64,000 nt of DNA, from NCBI GenBank assembly GCA_900470095.1, contig UBZM01000004.1, positions 1 to 64,000 of the forward strand. The letters are read 5' to 3'. The notes beneath the pieces are model-generated. The model saw nothing but the letters and a program-made list of their open reading frames with translations. It had not been told where the DNA came from and made no database searches. The number at the start of each line of letters is the position of its first letter. The stretch's first letter is position 1. The translations under genes were made by a program, and so were the position numbers. This DNA is from Hyphomicrobiales bacterium. Its GTDB lineage: Bacteria; Pseudomonadota; Alphaproteobacteria; Rhizobiales; Beijerinckiaceae. Below, in pieces: positions 1 through 8,679 of the stretch.

Positions 1-206
1 GCTGTGAGCCGCACGGATGCCGTCGCCCATGCCGCAAGGATTGGTGTCCTCCACCTTTGACGCGCGCTCGCCCACCGTTGCTTCGCGCCATGTCTTCTAC
101 TAGCGCACTCTTCCAGCATCGCAGAGAACTGGCTCGGGAAATCTGAACAGCGGGCATGAGTGGATTTTCGGCCTGAACGCGGCATGATTGCCGTGAACAG
201 GAGCGG

Positions 207-426
207 TGACGTTGCCCATCAGGCTTGATCCGGTTTGAAGTTCGTTCTGGCCCACCGAGAGGACCTGAACACGAAGCGCAGCCGCTTCTCGCAGGAGCAG
301 ATCATCGCGATCTTGAAGGAACAGGAGTCCGGGGTCTCGGTCGCCGATCTGTGCCGCAAGCACGGTGTGAGCGATGCCAGCATCTACAAGCCGACCGCGC
401 ACCCAAGATATCGAACATCGTCTTGA
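207..426 (+). mobile_element. Remnant left end of an IS3-family insertion sequence
   Basis: The stretch begins with TGACGTTGCCC, which resembles the terminal inverted repeats of IS3-family elements (TGA...CCC type). It is followed about 50 bases later by the start of an OrfA transposase reading frame. Homology to OrfA stops abruptly near base 392 and no OrfB or right end is seen downstream, so only the left tip of the element remains. The same 12-mer GTGACGTTGCCC recurs at 2269-2280, possibly a second end. The family call rests on the OrfA protein signature; the inverted-repeat call is inference. Confidence 0.6.
271..426 (+). pseudogene. Truncated IS3-family OrfA transposase
   Basis: The frame reads KRSRFSQEQIIAILKEQESG followed by VSVADLCRKHGVSDASIYK, the helix-turn-helix DNA-binding N terminus typical of IS3-family OrfA proteins. 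These normally begin MKRSRF; here the expected ATG at 271 is ACG, so the native start codon is lost. After the YK of the recognition helix (about base 392) the sequence departs from the family, which would continue with WKAKYGG, and runs into a stop. Both lesions argue for a dead copy. Confidence 0.75.
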
Positions 427-781
427 CTCCGGCGCCGCGAAAAGCAGCTTTCGATCGCTAACCGCTGTAGGCGCTCCCGGAGCTTGGTCAGATCGCTTCG
501 CGCTCGGTCAGCCTCCGCAACCCCGCCTTCAGGCGCGGCCGTGGCGCCCCTTCCCACCTGAGTTCCCCGCCGAAGGCTGCAGGCCTCTCACCGACACATC
601 AGGAGACTCTTGCACATCAGGAGTCTTGGATCGCCACGAACATTGGTTCGCATGAGAACGCGTCGGTGAGGCGTCATGAAGCAGACATCGTAAGCGCCTG
701 CAGAGCTTGAGGAAGGAGCTATGCCTCCCTATCTCCTGAGATGGCCTGTGCAGCGGAAGCGACGATGCGTGGAGGCTGATC
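427..781. other. Intergenic region without a supportable gene
   Basis: This gap lies between the IS3 remnant and the MFS transporter. Short open frames exist on both strands but none carries a recognisable domain or good ribosome binding site. The minus strand near 460-520 reads a short charged, coiled-coil-like stretch, which could be more transposase debris. A Shine-Dalgarno-like GGAGG sits just before the ATG at 782. Confidence 0.5.
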
Positions 782-2107
782 ATGACAACCATGGACCTTG
801 GCGCCGGCATACTGTCCGAGCAGGAGCATGGCAAACAGCTTCGACGTGCCATCGTAGCGAGCACGGTCGGTACCGCGATCGAATGGTATGACTTCTTCCT
901 TTACAGCACGGTGACCGGCCTCGTCTTCGCGCGGCTGTTTTTCCCGCGATCGGAGCCGCTCGTCGGTACGCTCGAGGCATTTGCCGTCTATGCGGTCGGC
1001 TTTCTCGCCCGGCCGGTCGGCGCGGCGATATTCGGCCACTATGGCGACCGGATCGGCCGCAAATCGACGCTCATCGCAACGCTCATGCTGATGGGAATTG
1101 CGACCTTTCTCGTCGCGCTCGTTCCGACTTACGACAGCATCGGCATTTGGGGCGCGATCATCCTGACGGCGCTGCGCTTCATCCAGGGCGTCGGGGTGGG
1201 CGGAGAATGGGGCGGTTCCGTGCTGCTCTCGATGGAATGGGCGCGGACCTCCGGCCATCGCGGTTTCATCGCATCCTGGCCGCAGTTCGGCGTGCCTTGC
1301 GGCCTCTTCCTCGCCAATCTCGCAGTCCTCGTGTTCAGTTGGCTATCCGGCGATCAGTTCCTGACATGGGGCTGGCGCATTCCGTTCCTCCTGAGCCTCC
1401 TGCTCGTTGCCGTCGGCCTCTGGATCAGGCTGGGCATCATGGAGACGCCGATCTTCAGCAAGCTCGTTGCTGAAAACAAAGTCGAGCGCGCACCGATGTT
1501 GCAGGTCGTGCGGCACCAGCCGAAAGAGATCCTGCTCTGCGCGCTTCTGCGCCAGGCGGAGCAGGCGCCTTTCTACATCTTCACCGCCTTCATCTTCTCC
1601 TATGGCGTGGGGACACTGAAGGTATCGCGCGACTTTCTCCTCATCGCCGTGCTGGCAGCCTCGATGCTGTCCTTCGTTTCGATCCCTCTCTTCGGCCATA
1701 TCTCTGATCTGATCGGACGCAAGCGCATGTACATGATTGGCGCGGCGACTGTCGGCGCCTTCGGTTTCATCTATTTTGGGCTGCTGAACACGGGCTCTGC
1801 GGCGTTGATTTTCATCGCCATCGTGATGTCGCTCGTGCCGCACAATATGATGTATGGACCGCAAGCGGCGCTGATCGCGGAATCCTTCACCGGTCGGCTG
1901 CGCTATAGCGGCGCGTCGCTCGGCTATCAGCTCGCCTCCGTGATCGCCGGCGGCCCGGCTCCGCTCATCGCCGCATGGTTATTCAGCAGGTATGGAACGG
2001 CCTACGCGATCGCCTTCTACATTCTCGCCTGCTCGGTGCTCAGTCTGATCGCGACAGCGCTGATGACGGACTATACCGGGAGGGACATTGAGGGCGAATA
2101 CGAATAG
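782..2107 (+). CDS. MFS transporter, metabolite:H+ symporter (MHS) family
   Basis: A 441-residue inner-membrane protein predicted to import a small organic acid or osmolyte by proton symport. The signature TAIEWYDFF at residues 31-39 and the loop 2-3 motif GHYGDRIGRKS at 85-95 are typical of the MHS group (shikimate, alpha-ketoglutarate, proline/betaine transporters). About twelve hydrophobic segments are spread evenly and length matches the family. The ATG at 782 is preceded by GGAGG. It stands alone between an IS remnant and a convergent gene, so context gives no substrate. Confidence 0.88.
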   Translation: MTTMDLGAGILSEQEHGKQLRRAIVASTVGTAIEWYDFFLYSTVTGLVFARLFFPRSEPLVGTLEAFAVYAVGFLARPVGAAIFGHYGDRIGRKSTLIATLMLMGIATFLVALVPTYDSIGIWGAIILTALRFIQGVGVGGEWGGSVLLSMEWARTSGHRGFIASWPQFGVPCGLFLANLAVLVFSWLSGDQFLTWGWRIPFLLSLLLVAVGLWIRLGIMETPIFSKLVAENKVERAPMLQVVRHQPKEILLCALLRQAEQAPFYIFTAFIFSYGVGTLKVSRDFLLIAVLAASMLSFVSIPLFGHISDLIGRKRMYMIGAATVGAFGFIYFGLLNTGSAALIFIAIVMSLVPHNMMYGPQAALIAESFTGRLRYSGASLGYQLASVIAGGPAPLIAAWLFSRYGTAYAIAFYILACSVLSLIATALMTDYTGRDIEGEYE

Positions 2108-2392
2108 GGCACGGTCTCCCCTGGCTGCCGCTGGCTCCGCCGACTCGGCGCGCCACGCGCCGGACGGGGCGCCAGAGGGGTGGGCCCATGAGAAGCTCTC
2201 CGGCCCCCAAGCGAGGTCGACAGAATAAGGTTTGGGGACAGGGGGAGGCTTCGCCCTGGGGAGTGCCTGTGACGTTGCCCCCAGCCGTTATGCAGCGCTG
2301 AGTTCGTTTCCGGCGGTTGTGGAGCTCGTTCGGGTTGGTGAAGCGTCGGGGTTCTGGCACTGTGCTTGTTGCATCGTTCGGCGCCCTGCCCC
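2108..2392. other. Convergent intergenic region with possible IS end
   Basis: The gap lies between the 3' ends of two convergent transporter genes. A short hairpin (GGCGCG-CCA-CGCGCC, 2147-2161) could act as a terminator but lacks a T-run. At 2269-2280 the sequence GTGACGTTGCCC repeats the 12-mer that begins the IS3 remnant at 206-217, and the following 100 bases look like non-coding insertion-sequence debris. No gene is supported. Confidence 0.4.
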
Positions 2393-3952
2393 TCAGACGC
2401 GAACCTGATCGCCGATCGGCGCCTTCCTGGCGAAGGGAACAAAGGCCATGGCTGCGATCGTGAGGACGGCAATCAGTCCCCAGGCCTCGTTGATCGACAG
2501 GACCAGAGCGGCCTTCTCGACCAGTGGCTGAAGCAGCGCCTGGGCCTGGGCGTCGAGCGGCCCGGGCGGCCGCATTGCCATGAGGTCCAGGGGCACGCCG
2601 ATGAACGTCGCCGTCTCGACGTCGCCTCTTTGCAGCCGCTCCATGATCGCCGTGCCGTGCACGGGCGAGCGGCTGTAGATGACGGTGTCGATCAGGGCCA
2701 GACCGATCGCGCCGCCCAGGTTTCGCATCAGGTTGAAGAGGCCGCTGGCGTCTGGAACGCGTATCGCAGGAAGCTGCCCCAATGCGAGGCGCGTCGGTGG
2801 CAGAAGGCAAAACATGATGGCCAGGCCACGGACCACCTGCGGCCAGAACATCGCGTCATAGTCGGTCTGCGGGGTCTGAAGGGCACTCAGTCCGAGGCCG
2901 AGGGCGAAGAGGGTAAAGCCGATGCCGGTCAACAGGCGGACATCGACACGACGCTCCAAAGCGACGGCGAGCGGCGCGACGGCAAGTTGGGCGGCGCCGG
3001 TCACCAGCATGATTCGACCGATCTCGAGCGCATTGTGATCGCGCACGAAGGCCAGGAAGACCGGCATCAAATAGACGGATCCAAACAGCCCGATGCCGAG
3101 AACGAAGCTGAGGATGCTGCCGATCATGAAATTTCGGTCCGCAAAATGCCTCAGATCAACGATCGGATCATCGGCTTGCAACATCCGCTTGGTGAAGCCA
3201 AAACCGCTCGCCAGGCTCAGCGCGATGAGCCCCAGGATCAGGCCCGAGATCCAGCCGCGCTGAGGTGCCTCCTTCAGCGCGATCTCGATCGCTGCCAGCG
3301 CGATCGCCATCAGCACCAGGGACAGGGCATCGAGCTTGCGCGCTTCGATGAGACTGGGCTTGTCACGTGGCAGGAGGAAACCAGCAAATCCTGCTGAGAG
3401 GATGCCGGGAATGACGTTGATCAGGAACAGCCAATGCCAGGAATAAGTCTGCGTGATCCAGCCGCCGACGATCGGCCCGACCGTTGGCGCGAGCACGGCA
3501 AAGACGCCGGCCAACGTCGTCGCGATGGGCTGCCTGCTTGGCGGGAACAGCAGAAAGACAGCCGAAAAAACCGCGGGAATCAGGGTGCCACCTGAAAAGC
3601 CCTGAAGGACGCGCCAGGCGATCAGGGCCGGGAAGGACTGGCTCGCCGCACAGCCGATGGAGGCTGCGGTAAAGACGGAGAGCGCCACGACGAACAGCCA
3701 GCGCATCGAGAGAAAGCGCGTCAGGAAACCCGTCAGCGGAATCGCGATGACCTCGGCGATGAGATAGGCGGTCTGGACCCAACTCATCTGGTCGGGCGGA
3801 ATGTCCAGTGCGCTCTGGATCGTCGGCAGGGACGTGACGACGACTTGCACGTCGAGGATCGCCATGAACATGCCGATGCACATGGCGGCAAAGCCGATCC
3901 ATGTCGCAGCGGTGACGCGCCTTTCGCCGATCGCATCAGCCAGTGGCGGCAT
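2393..3952 (-). CDS. DHA2-family MFS efflux transporter (EmrB/QacA-like)
   Basis: A 519-residue drug:H+ antiporter of the 14-helix DHA2 type. The first helix carries LDVQVVVTSLPTI, the family's TM1 motif, and the protein shows the usual GPIVGGWI motif-C region near helix 5. Start: an upstream ATG at 3976 is in frame, but the ATG at 3952 has AAGAGG at good distance and is preferred; either overlaps the end of the methyltransferase gene. It is the third gene of a translationally coupled operon with a type III PKS and a methyltransferase, so it may export their lipid product (inference). Confidence 0.88.
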   Translation of the reverse strand: MPPLADAIGERRVTAATWIGFAAMCIGMFMAILDVQVVVTSLPTIQSALDIPPDQMSWVQTAYLIAEVIAIPLTGFLTRFLSMRWLFVVALSVFTAASIGCAASQSFPALIAWRVLQGFSGGTLIPAVFSAVFLLFPPSRQPIATTLAGVFAVLAPTVGPIVGGWITQTYSWHWLFLINVIPGILSAGFAGFLLPRDKPSLIEARKLDALSLVLMAIALAAIEIALKEAPQRGWISGLILGLIALSLASGFGFTKRMLQADDPIVDLRHFADRNFMIGSILSFVLGIGLFGSVYLMPVFLAFVRDHNALEIGRIMLVTGAAQLAVAPLAVALERRVDVRLLTGIGFTLFALGLGLSALQTPQTDYDAMFWPQVVRGLAIMFCLLPPTRLALGQLPAIRVPDASGLFNLMRNLGGAIGLALIDTVIYSRSPVHGTAIMERLQRGDVETATFIGVPLDLMAMRPPGPLDAQAQALLQPLVEKAALVLSINEAWGLIAVLTIAAMAFVPFARKAPIGDQVRV

Positions 3953-4442
3953 GGCGAGCCTCTTCAAGCGCAGCATTTTCGGCGCGGATGCGGATCGTCA
4001 GGACGAGGCCGTTGACGATCGAAAAGACAAGCGCAAACCATGGCAGGCCAAGGCACAGCGGCAAGACAGCGATCTCGCCAATGACGACGATATAGTTCGG
4101 GTGCGACACGAACCGATAGGGCCCCCGTGCCACGAGCCTCTCGCCTGGTGCGACGATGATGCGGGTCGTCCAACGCCGGCCCAGCGTCACGAGCACCCAA
4201 AGACGCAGCCCCTGAAGCAGGCAGAAAACCGCGAGCCAACCGAGATGGATCGCCTGTGCCCAACCGAGCAGCCAAAGTCCGATCAGCCAGGATGCGTGCA
4301 GCAGGACGATCAGCGGATAGTGGCCGGCAGCCTTCTCCACGGCGCCCCTGGCGAGCAAGGCGGACGTGTTTCTATGCGCGAGCCAGAGTTCTCCGATCCG
4401 CTCGGCAGTCACCAGGGCCAGCAAGACGATGGCCGGCTTCAT
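3936..4442 (-). CDS. Isoprenylcysteine carboxyl methyltransferase-like membrane methyltransferase
   Basis: A 168-residue membrane protein with four or five hydrophobic segments and the ICMT/PEMT-fold signature GPYRFVSHPNYIVVIGE in its C-terminal half, which binds S-adenosylmethionine in this family. Bacterial members next to type III PKS genes (BpsB of Bacillus, SrsB of Streptomyces) O-methylate alkylpyrone or phenolic-lipid products. The start at 4442 was chosen because its ATG overlaps the PKS stop as ATGA; an ATG at 4466 would add eight residues inside the PKS gene. Role in methylating the PKS product is inferred from context. Confidence 0.82.
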   Translation of the reverse strand: MKPAIVLLALVTAERIGELWLAHRNTSALLARGAVEKAAGHYPLIVLLHASWLIGLWLLGWAQAIHLGWLAVFCLLQGLRLWVLVTLGRRWTTRIIVAPGERLVARGPYRFVSHPNYIVVIGEIAVLPLCLGLPWFALVFSIVNGLVLTIRIRAENAALEEARHAATG

Positions 4443-5491
4443 GCCGCTTGCCGCAGGGAGGCGCAACTCACGGTGAAGCCCGGCCCCATCGCCACCAGCA
4501 GCGTGCGCGAGGGCAGGCCTGCCGCGATCGCGCGCTGGAGGACGAAGAGGGCCGTCGGAGCTGACATGTTGCCATAGTCGGACAGGACGGAACGTTCATG
4601 GTCGAGCGCTCCTTCCCCGAGCGCCAACGCGGTTTCCAGGGCCTCGATCACCTTCTTCCCGCCGGGATGACAGGCAAACAGATCGATGTCGGAAAGCGAT
4701 AGCCCTTCACGCTCCAGTATCCCCGCAATGGCGGGATTGATCCGCTCCTCCGCGAAGGGCGGGATCGCGCGGTCGAAGATCACGCCAAAGCCCTGAGGAT
4801 CGACGGTCCAGCCCATGATATCCAGCGTGTCGGGCCACATGTGCTGCCCGGTCATCTCGACGGTGGCGATGCCGTCCGGCCCCGCCTTCAGAATGCAGGC
4901 TGCGGCGCCATCGCCGAACAAGGCGGTCGCAACGATGTTGGCCTTCGTCAGGACATCGAGCCGGAAGGCCAGCGTGCAGATCTCGACGGCCACGAGCAGG
5001 ATTGCCGAACCAGGGCGGGACGCGGCCAGGCGAGACGCGATCGAGAAACCCGATACGCCGCCGGCACATCCCAGGCCGAATACCGGGACACGTTCGACGT
5101 CGCTTCTAAAGCCAAGTCGCTCGGCGACACGGGCATCGAGGCTGGGGGTCGCTATGCCCGTCGATGAGACCGTCACGATCGTATCGATCTCGGACGCCTG
5201 AAGGCCGGCGGCGCCCAGCGCCTTCGTCGTTGCATCCACGAACAGGTCGCAGGCGCCAGCGATATAGGCGGCGCTGCGCTCGGGCCATCCCAATGGCTGC
5301 AGATACCACTCGATCGGCCGGACGGCATATCGGCGGCTGATGCCCGAACTTTCGAAGACGCGCGCAAGCTGCTCGAAATCGGGATAGCGGCCGGCAAAGC
5401 TCCGATGGGCGGCTGCTGCCACATCGCGCTGGCGAAACTCATGGGGCGGGACAGCCGTCGCGACGGAAACGAGCTTGACCGGGTGAGCCAT
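4439..5491 (-). CDS. Type III polyketide synthase (chalcone/stilbene synthase family)
   Basis: A 350-residue ketosynthase-fold enzyme that would condense an acyl-CoA starter with malonyl-CoA. The full catalytic triad is present: Cys142 in GLGCAGG, His275 in ACHPGGKK and Asn308 in SDYGNMSAPT. The GPGFT motif near the C terminus is also typical. The start at 5491 (MAHPVKL) has GGAAG upstream; the longer frame from 5554 adds 21 unlikely residues. It is the first gene of an operon with a methyltransferase and an exporter, pointing to a methylated alkylpyrone or resorcinol-type lipid. The starter unit cannot be told from sequence. Confidence 0.9.
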   Translation of the reverse strand: MAHPVKLVSVATAVPPHEFRQRDVAAAAHRSFAGRYPDFEQLARVFESSGISRRYAVRPIEWYLQPLGWPERSAAYIAGACDLFVDATTKALGAAGLQASEIDTIVTVSSTGIATPSLDARVAERLGFRSDVERVPVFGLGCAGGVSGFSIASRLAASRPGSAILLVAVEICTLAFRLDVLTKANIVATALFGDGAAACILKAGPDGIATVEMTGQHMWPDTLDIMGWTVDPQGFGVIFDRAIPPFAEERINPAIAGILEREGLSLSDIDLFACHPGGKKVIEALETALALGEGALDHERSVLSDYGNMSAPTALFVLQRAIAAGLPSRTLLVAMGPGFTVSCASLRQAA

Positions 5492-5971
5492 AGCCACTTC
5501 CAGGCATGGCGGGCGGTGCCGCCCGATGCGGGCGGACCTGCAGCGCCATGTCAACTATGCTTCAGCGCGCCCTCAAGTTCCAGAGGCAGGCTGCGTGATT
5601 ACGACGCGGGCGAAAGGGAGACCAGCAACCGACAAGCGCGATGTTCGCTACGGTCGCGTCGCACGCCACATTGTCTGCTGACATCCCGTAAGAATGGATG
5701 AAATCAAGCAGGCGTCTCCATTACGGCTTCGTCCAGCCTTCCGGCAGGTGCAGTCCGCCGGTCGCTCTGCCTCGCGGAGCACTTCGAGGATGGCCTCGTT
5801 CTGATTGATCCGCGCAATTTCGGGAAGGCGTTCCATCTTGGGTCGCTGCCGCTTCATCACCGCTGATCCCTGCCGTGCGTTGACCGGAAATCGCTCATCC
5901 GCGACCTGTCCATCGAGGACCGCGGCGGCTAGGGCTCGGGCTGCTCTTCGCATCGGACTAGTAGCCGGGCA
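5492..5971. other. Intergenic region upstream of the type III PKS operon
   Basis: The gap of about 480 bases holds the PKS promoter region on the minus strand. Short open frames occur on both strands (for example minus 5648-5857), but none has a recognised domain. No clear sigma-70 or EcfG promoter could be assigned. Confidence 0.5.
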
Positions 5972-6007
5972 TTGACGCGGAACGAAACGCCTGATGTAGC
6001 AGCGGGC

Positions 6008-6439
6008 ATGGAACAAATGTCATCGAAAAGCCCAGGCTCGACCGACAACATTACCAAGTGGCGAGGGGCGTTCGAAAGCGCTGAAGTCAATGCTCTCCAT
6101 GCCGAATGCTTTGAACATCGGATGTTTGAGGATGACTGGTGGTTACAAGTCAACCAGTACAGTCTTGGTTGGGTCTGTGCCCGTCGATCAGAGAAACTGA
6201 TCGGGTTCGTGAACATCGCATGGGATGGCGGTGTCCATGCTTTCGTTCTGGACACTATGGTATCGCCAGAATTTCAGCGCCAAGGCATCGCGAAAGCCCT
6301 GATTGAGGAAGCGGTCGAGCGTGCGAAACTGACCGGCTGCGAATGGCTCCACGTAGATTTCGACCCGCACCTTAGGGCATTTTACTTCGACGCTTGCGGT
6401 TTCAAATCTACAGATGCCGGGCTAATTCCACTGAAATAA
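6008..6439 (+). CDS. GNAT-family N-acetyltransferase
   Basis: A 143-residue protein with the acetyl-CoA binding motif A, DTMVSPEFQRQGIAKALIEE, whose QRQGIA segment fits the Q/R-x-x-G-x-G/A pyrophosphate loop, and the C-terminal YFDACGFK typical of the fold. A TTG at 5972 would extend it but the ATG at 6008 is more likely. It is monocistronic and its acceptor substrate cannot be inferred. Base composition is lower in GC than its neighbours, which may indicate recent acquisition. Confidence 0.8.
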   Translation: MEQMSSKSPGSTDNITKWRGAFESAEVNALHAECFEHRMFEDDWWLQVNQYSLGWVCARRSEKLIGFVNIAWDGGVHAFVLDTMVSPEFQRQGIAKALIEEAVERAKLTGCEWLHVDFDPHLRAFYFDACGFKSTDAGLIPLK

Positions 6440-7180
6440 CCGGTGTTCCGAGGTTCGGTTATGAGATGCGCGCCGTTTCTTTCGAGTGAAGGCGCCAAAA
6501 TTGACGTATGTCCGGCGGCGAATGCCGCAAGGGCGGGCACGCGAAATTCGCCTGCGCGCTGTCGCGGCCGCCTTCGGGGAGAGGTTCTCCGTCGAGCGCA
6601 TGGCAGCGGATTATCTCGACATTTGCCGCAGCTTGGCCGGCATGCGATCTGGCACGGCTCCTGCCCGCCTGCCGCAGTCGTCCGATGGAGAAGCGCTCAG
6701 CGATAACCACCAGGCCAATACGGTCGTCCATGCCCGCGGGCTCCGACAGCGGCTGGCGACCAATCTCGTGGTCCCCATGTCCTGTCCCGGCGCGGCAACA
6801 TTCGGGTTGTGACCACGAGTTGAGCCGGCACGGCCCATCCAAGTCTGCCCCACCCCACCAAGGAGGGAAAGAGACGTGCCGGCAGCAAGAGGCGCGAGGA
6901 GCAGCGTCCACCGCCTGCAGCCCGCCACGTCACCCCCGGCCGAGCGCCGCGAGGGGCATGCCATCCAAGGCTGCGCAACTCAGAGCCCAAACGCAGCGAG
7001 GCACCGGGTCTCGATCGTCTTCAGGCTGATTTCATGGACCGACAGCGCCGGCTTCCCCCCGTGTCCCGCTACCCCCTTCGCTTCGCTCAATCGGCCGGGG
7101 ATGACGAAGAGCGCTTTCGGCTGCTGCTCTGACAGCTCATCCGCGCACGCACCCGCCAGACGTCCCCCCGGTGCGCTGCG
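6440..7180. other. Degenerate region with a glycosyltransferase remnant
   Basis: About 740 bases without an intact gene. The only recognisable content is a short stretch resembling the C-terminal end of a GT-B glycosyltransferase (6558-6641, listed separately). The rest carries low-information open frames on both strands. No promoter or hairpin stands out. Confidence 0.5.
6558..6641 (+). pseudogene. Possible 3'-end remnant of a family 4 glycosyltransferase
   Basis: The plus frame reads AVAAAFGERFSVERMAADYL, then DICRSLAG. This resembles the conserved C-terminal helix of group 1 glycosyltransferases (RFS-x-ERMA-x-DYL-x-x-YR-x-L). Upstream the homology fades within 60 bases and no donor-binding domain is present, so this would be a decayed tail only. 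The match is short, so confidence is modest. Confidence 0.4.
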
Positions 7181-7939
7181 TCACCGTCGGACCGCCGCCC
7201 AGACCGCCTCGTCCCAGAGTCGGATGCCGCCGGTAAGACCGGCGTCGTTGGAGGCGAGACGGACATTGGCGGGCAGGTCGGCATGGAGATTGGCGGCATT
7301 GCCGCCACCGATATAGAGCACATCAAAGTGCAGCAGGCTGTCGACGATGGCGATCATCCTGACGACACGCTTGTTCCATTTCTTCTTGCGCAGGTCGTGA
7401 CGCGCCGCGTCGCCAACGTAGTCGTTATAGGTCATGTCCTTGCGGATCGGATGCTGGGCGAGCTCCAGATGGGGGGTCAGCGCGCCCTGGCAGAACACCG
7501 CGCTGCCGACGCCGGTGCCAAGCGTGAGGACCACTTCGAGGCCCCGTCCGGCGATGATCCCCAGGCCCTGCACCTCGGCATCGTTGAGCAGGCGCGCCGG
7601 CTTGCCGAAATGATGGGATATCGCATGTTCCAGCGGGAAATCGCGCCAGGCATCGGCGTCGAAATGGGGCGATGTCACCACATTGCCGTCACGGACGACC
7701 CCGGGAAAGCCGATCGAGATGCGGTCGAACGGGGCCAGCGGCGCGACCAGATCGGCGATCGCCCGCATCAGGATCTCCGGCCGGCAGGGATGGGGCGTCG
7801 GCACGCGCAGACGCTTCACCACCATGTGTCCGGCATCATCGAGCACCGAAGCCTTCAGCCCGGTGCCGCCGATATCGATCGCCAGGGTACGTAGGAGACT
7901 GGCAGCGCGGGAGGCCGAATGGATGCGCTTGCTCTTCAT
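7181..7939 (-). CDS. ppgK: ROK-family sugar kinase, probable polyphosphate glucokinase
   Basis: A 252-residue cytosolic kinase. The N terminus carries the phosphate-1 loop LAIDIGGTGLKASVLD (from residue 19) and a second glycine-rich loop LTLGTGVGSAVF, as in ROK kinases. Short length and lack of the ROK zinc cluster fit the polyphosphate/ATP glucokinase branch, which phosphorylates glucose to glucose-6-phosphate. Its ATG overlaps the pgl stop as ATGA, making it the last gene of the pentose-phosphate operon, where it would feed glucose-6-phosphate to Zwf or Pgi. The phosphoryl donor is not proven by sequence. Confidence 0.8.
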   Translation of the reverse strand: MKSKRIHSASRAASLLRTLAIDIGGTGLKASVLDDAGHMVVKRLRVPTPHPCRPEILMRAIADLVAPLAPFDRISIGFPGVVRDGNVVTSPHFDADAWRDFPLEHAISHHFGKPARLLNDAEVQGLGIIAGRGLEVVLTLGTGVGSAVFCQGALTPHLELAQHPIRKDMTYNDYVGDAARHDLRKKKWNKRVVRMIAIVDSLLHFDVLYIGGGNAANLHADLPANVRLASNDAGLTGGIRLWDEAVWAAVRR

Positions 7940-8679
7940 CGCCGACCCTGGGAATCGGCACCGGCCGCCACGTCGGCGAAGACATGCAGGCTGCCAAGTG
8001 GCTGAACATGGGTGGCCGGCAGGGCCGCATCGCCGCCGAGGAAACGCTTGAGGATCGCGTGCTTCTCCGCACCGGCGACCAGGAAAGCCACCTGCCGGCT
8101 GCTGTCGAGAGCCGGATAGGTCAGCGTGATGCGCGCCTCCGTCTTGGCGCCGAGCACCGCGGCGACCCAGAGCCGTCGCTCGGCGAGCACATTCGTACCC
8201 GGAAATAGCGAAGCGGTGTGACCATCCGGCCCGAGCCCAAGCAGGGTGACATCGAAGAGTGGTCGGGACGGATCGAGCTGCTCGGCGCCGTAGAAGGATT
8301 TGAGCGCGCGCTCATAGGCCGCAGCCGCCTCCGTCGGGCCAAGACCGTCGGTCGGCACGGCATGGACATTGGCCGCCGGCACCGGCGCATGGGCGAGCAT
8401 CGCCTCGCGCGCCATGTGGAAATTGCTCTGGGGATCATCGGGCGGGACGAAACGCTCGTCGCCCCAGAACCAGTGACTGCGCGACCAGGGGAAGGCCTCG
8501 CGAGAGGGCCGCTCGGCCAGGAGCTCATAGAGCCGGCGCGGTGTCGATCCGCCGGACAGCGCGACGGCGAAGACGCCGTCCTTGGCCCGCGCGGCCGCGA
8601 CCAGCCACTCTGCCGCCCGGCGCGCGAGCGCTTCCGGATCGGCCAGGATCTCGCATTGGGCCGGGGATGGACGGGTCAT
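7936..8679 (-). CDS. pgl: 6-phosphogluconolactonase
   Basis: A 247-residue enzyme hydrolysing 6-phosphoglucono-lactone to 6-phosphogluconate, the second oxidative pentose-phosphate step. Motifs of the DevB/SOL lactonase family are clear: ALSGGSTPRRLYELLA near residue 40 (phosphate binding), WGDERFVPPDD and a downstream GLGPDGHTASLFPG. Length is standard. The start codon overlaps the aldolase stop by one base (TAATG) and the stop overlaps the kinase start, so it is tightly coupled within the operon. Confidence 0.93.
   Translation of the reverse strand: MTRPSPAQCEILADPEALARRAAEWLVAAARAKDGVFAVALSGGSTPRRLYELLAERPSREAFPWSRSHWFWGDERFVPPDDPQSNFHMAREAMLAHAPVPAANVHAVPTDGLGPTEAAAAYERALKSFYGAEQLDPSRPLFDVTLLGLGPDGHTASLFPGTNVLAERRLWVAAVLGAKTEARITLTYPALDSSRQVAFLVAGAEKHAILKRFLGGDAALPATHVQPLGSLHVFADVAAGADSQGRR

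Noticed and set aside
5648..6016. 122-codon minus-strand frame between the PKS and GNAT genes
   Set aside because: No recognisable domain, no ribosome binding site, and it overlaps the GNAT start.
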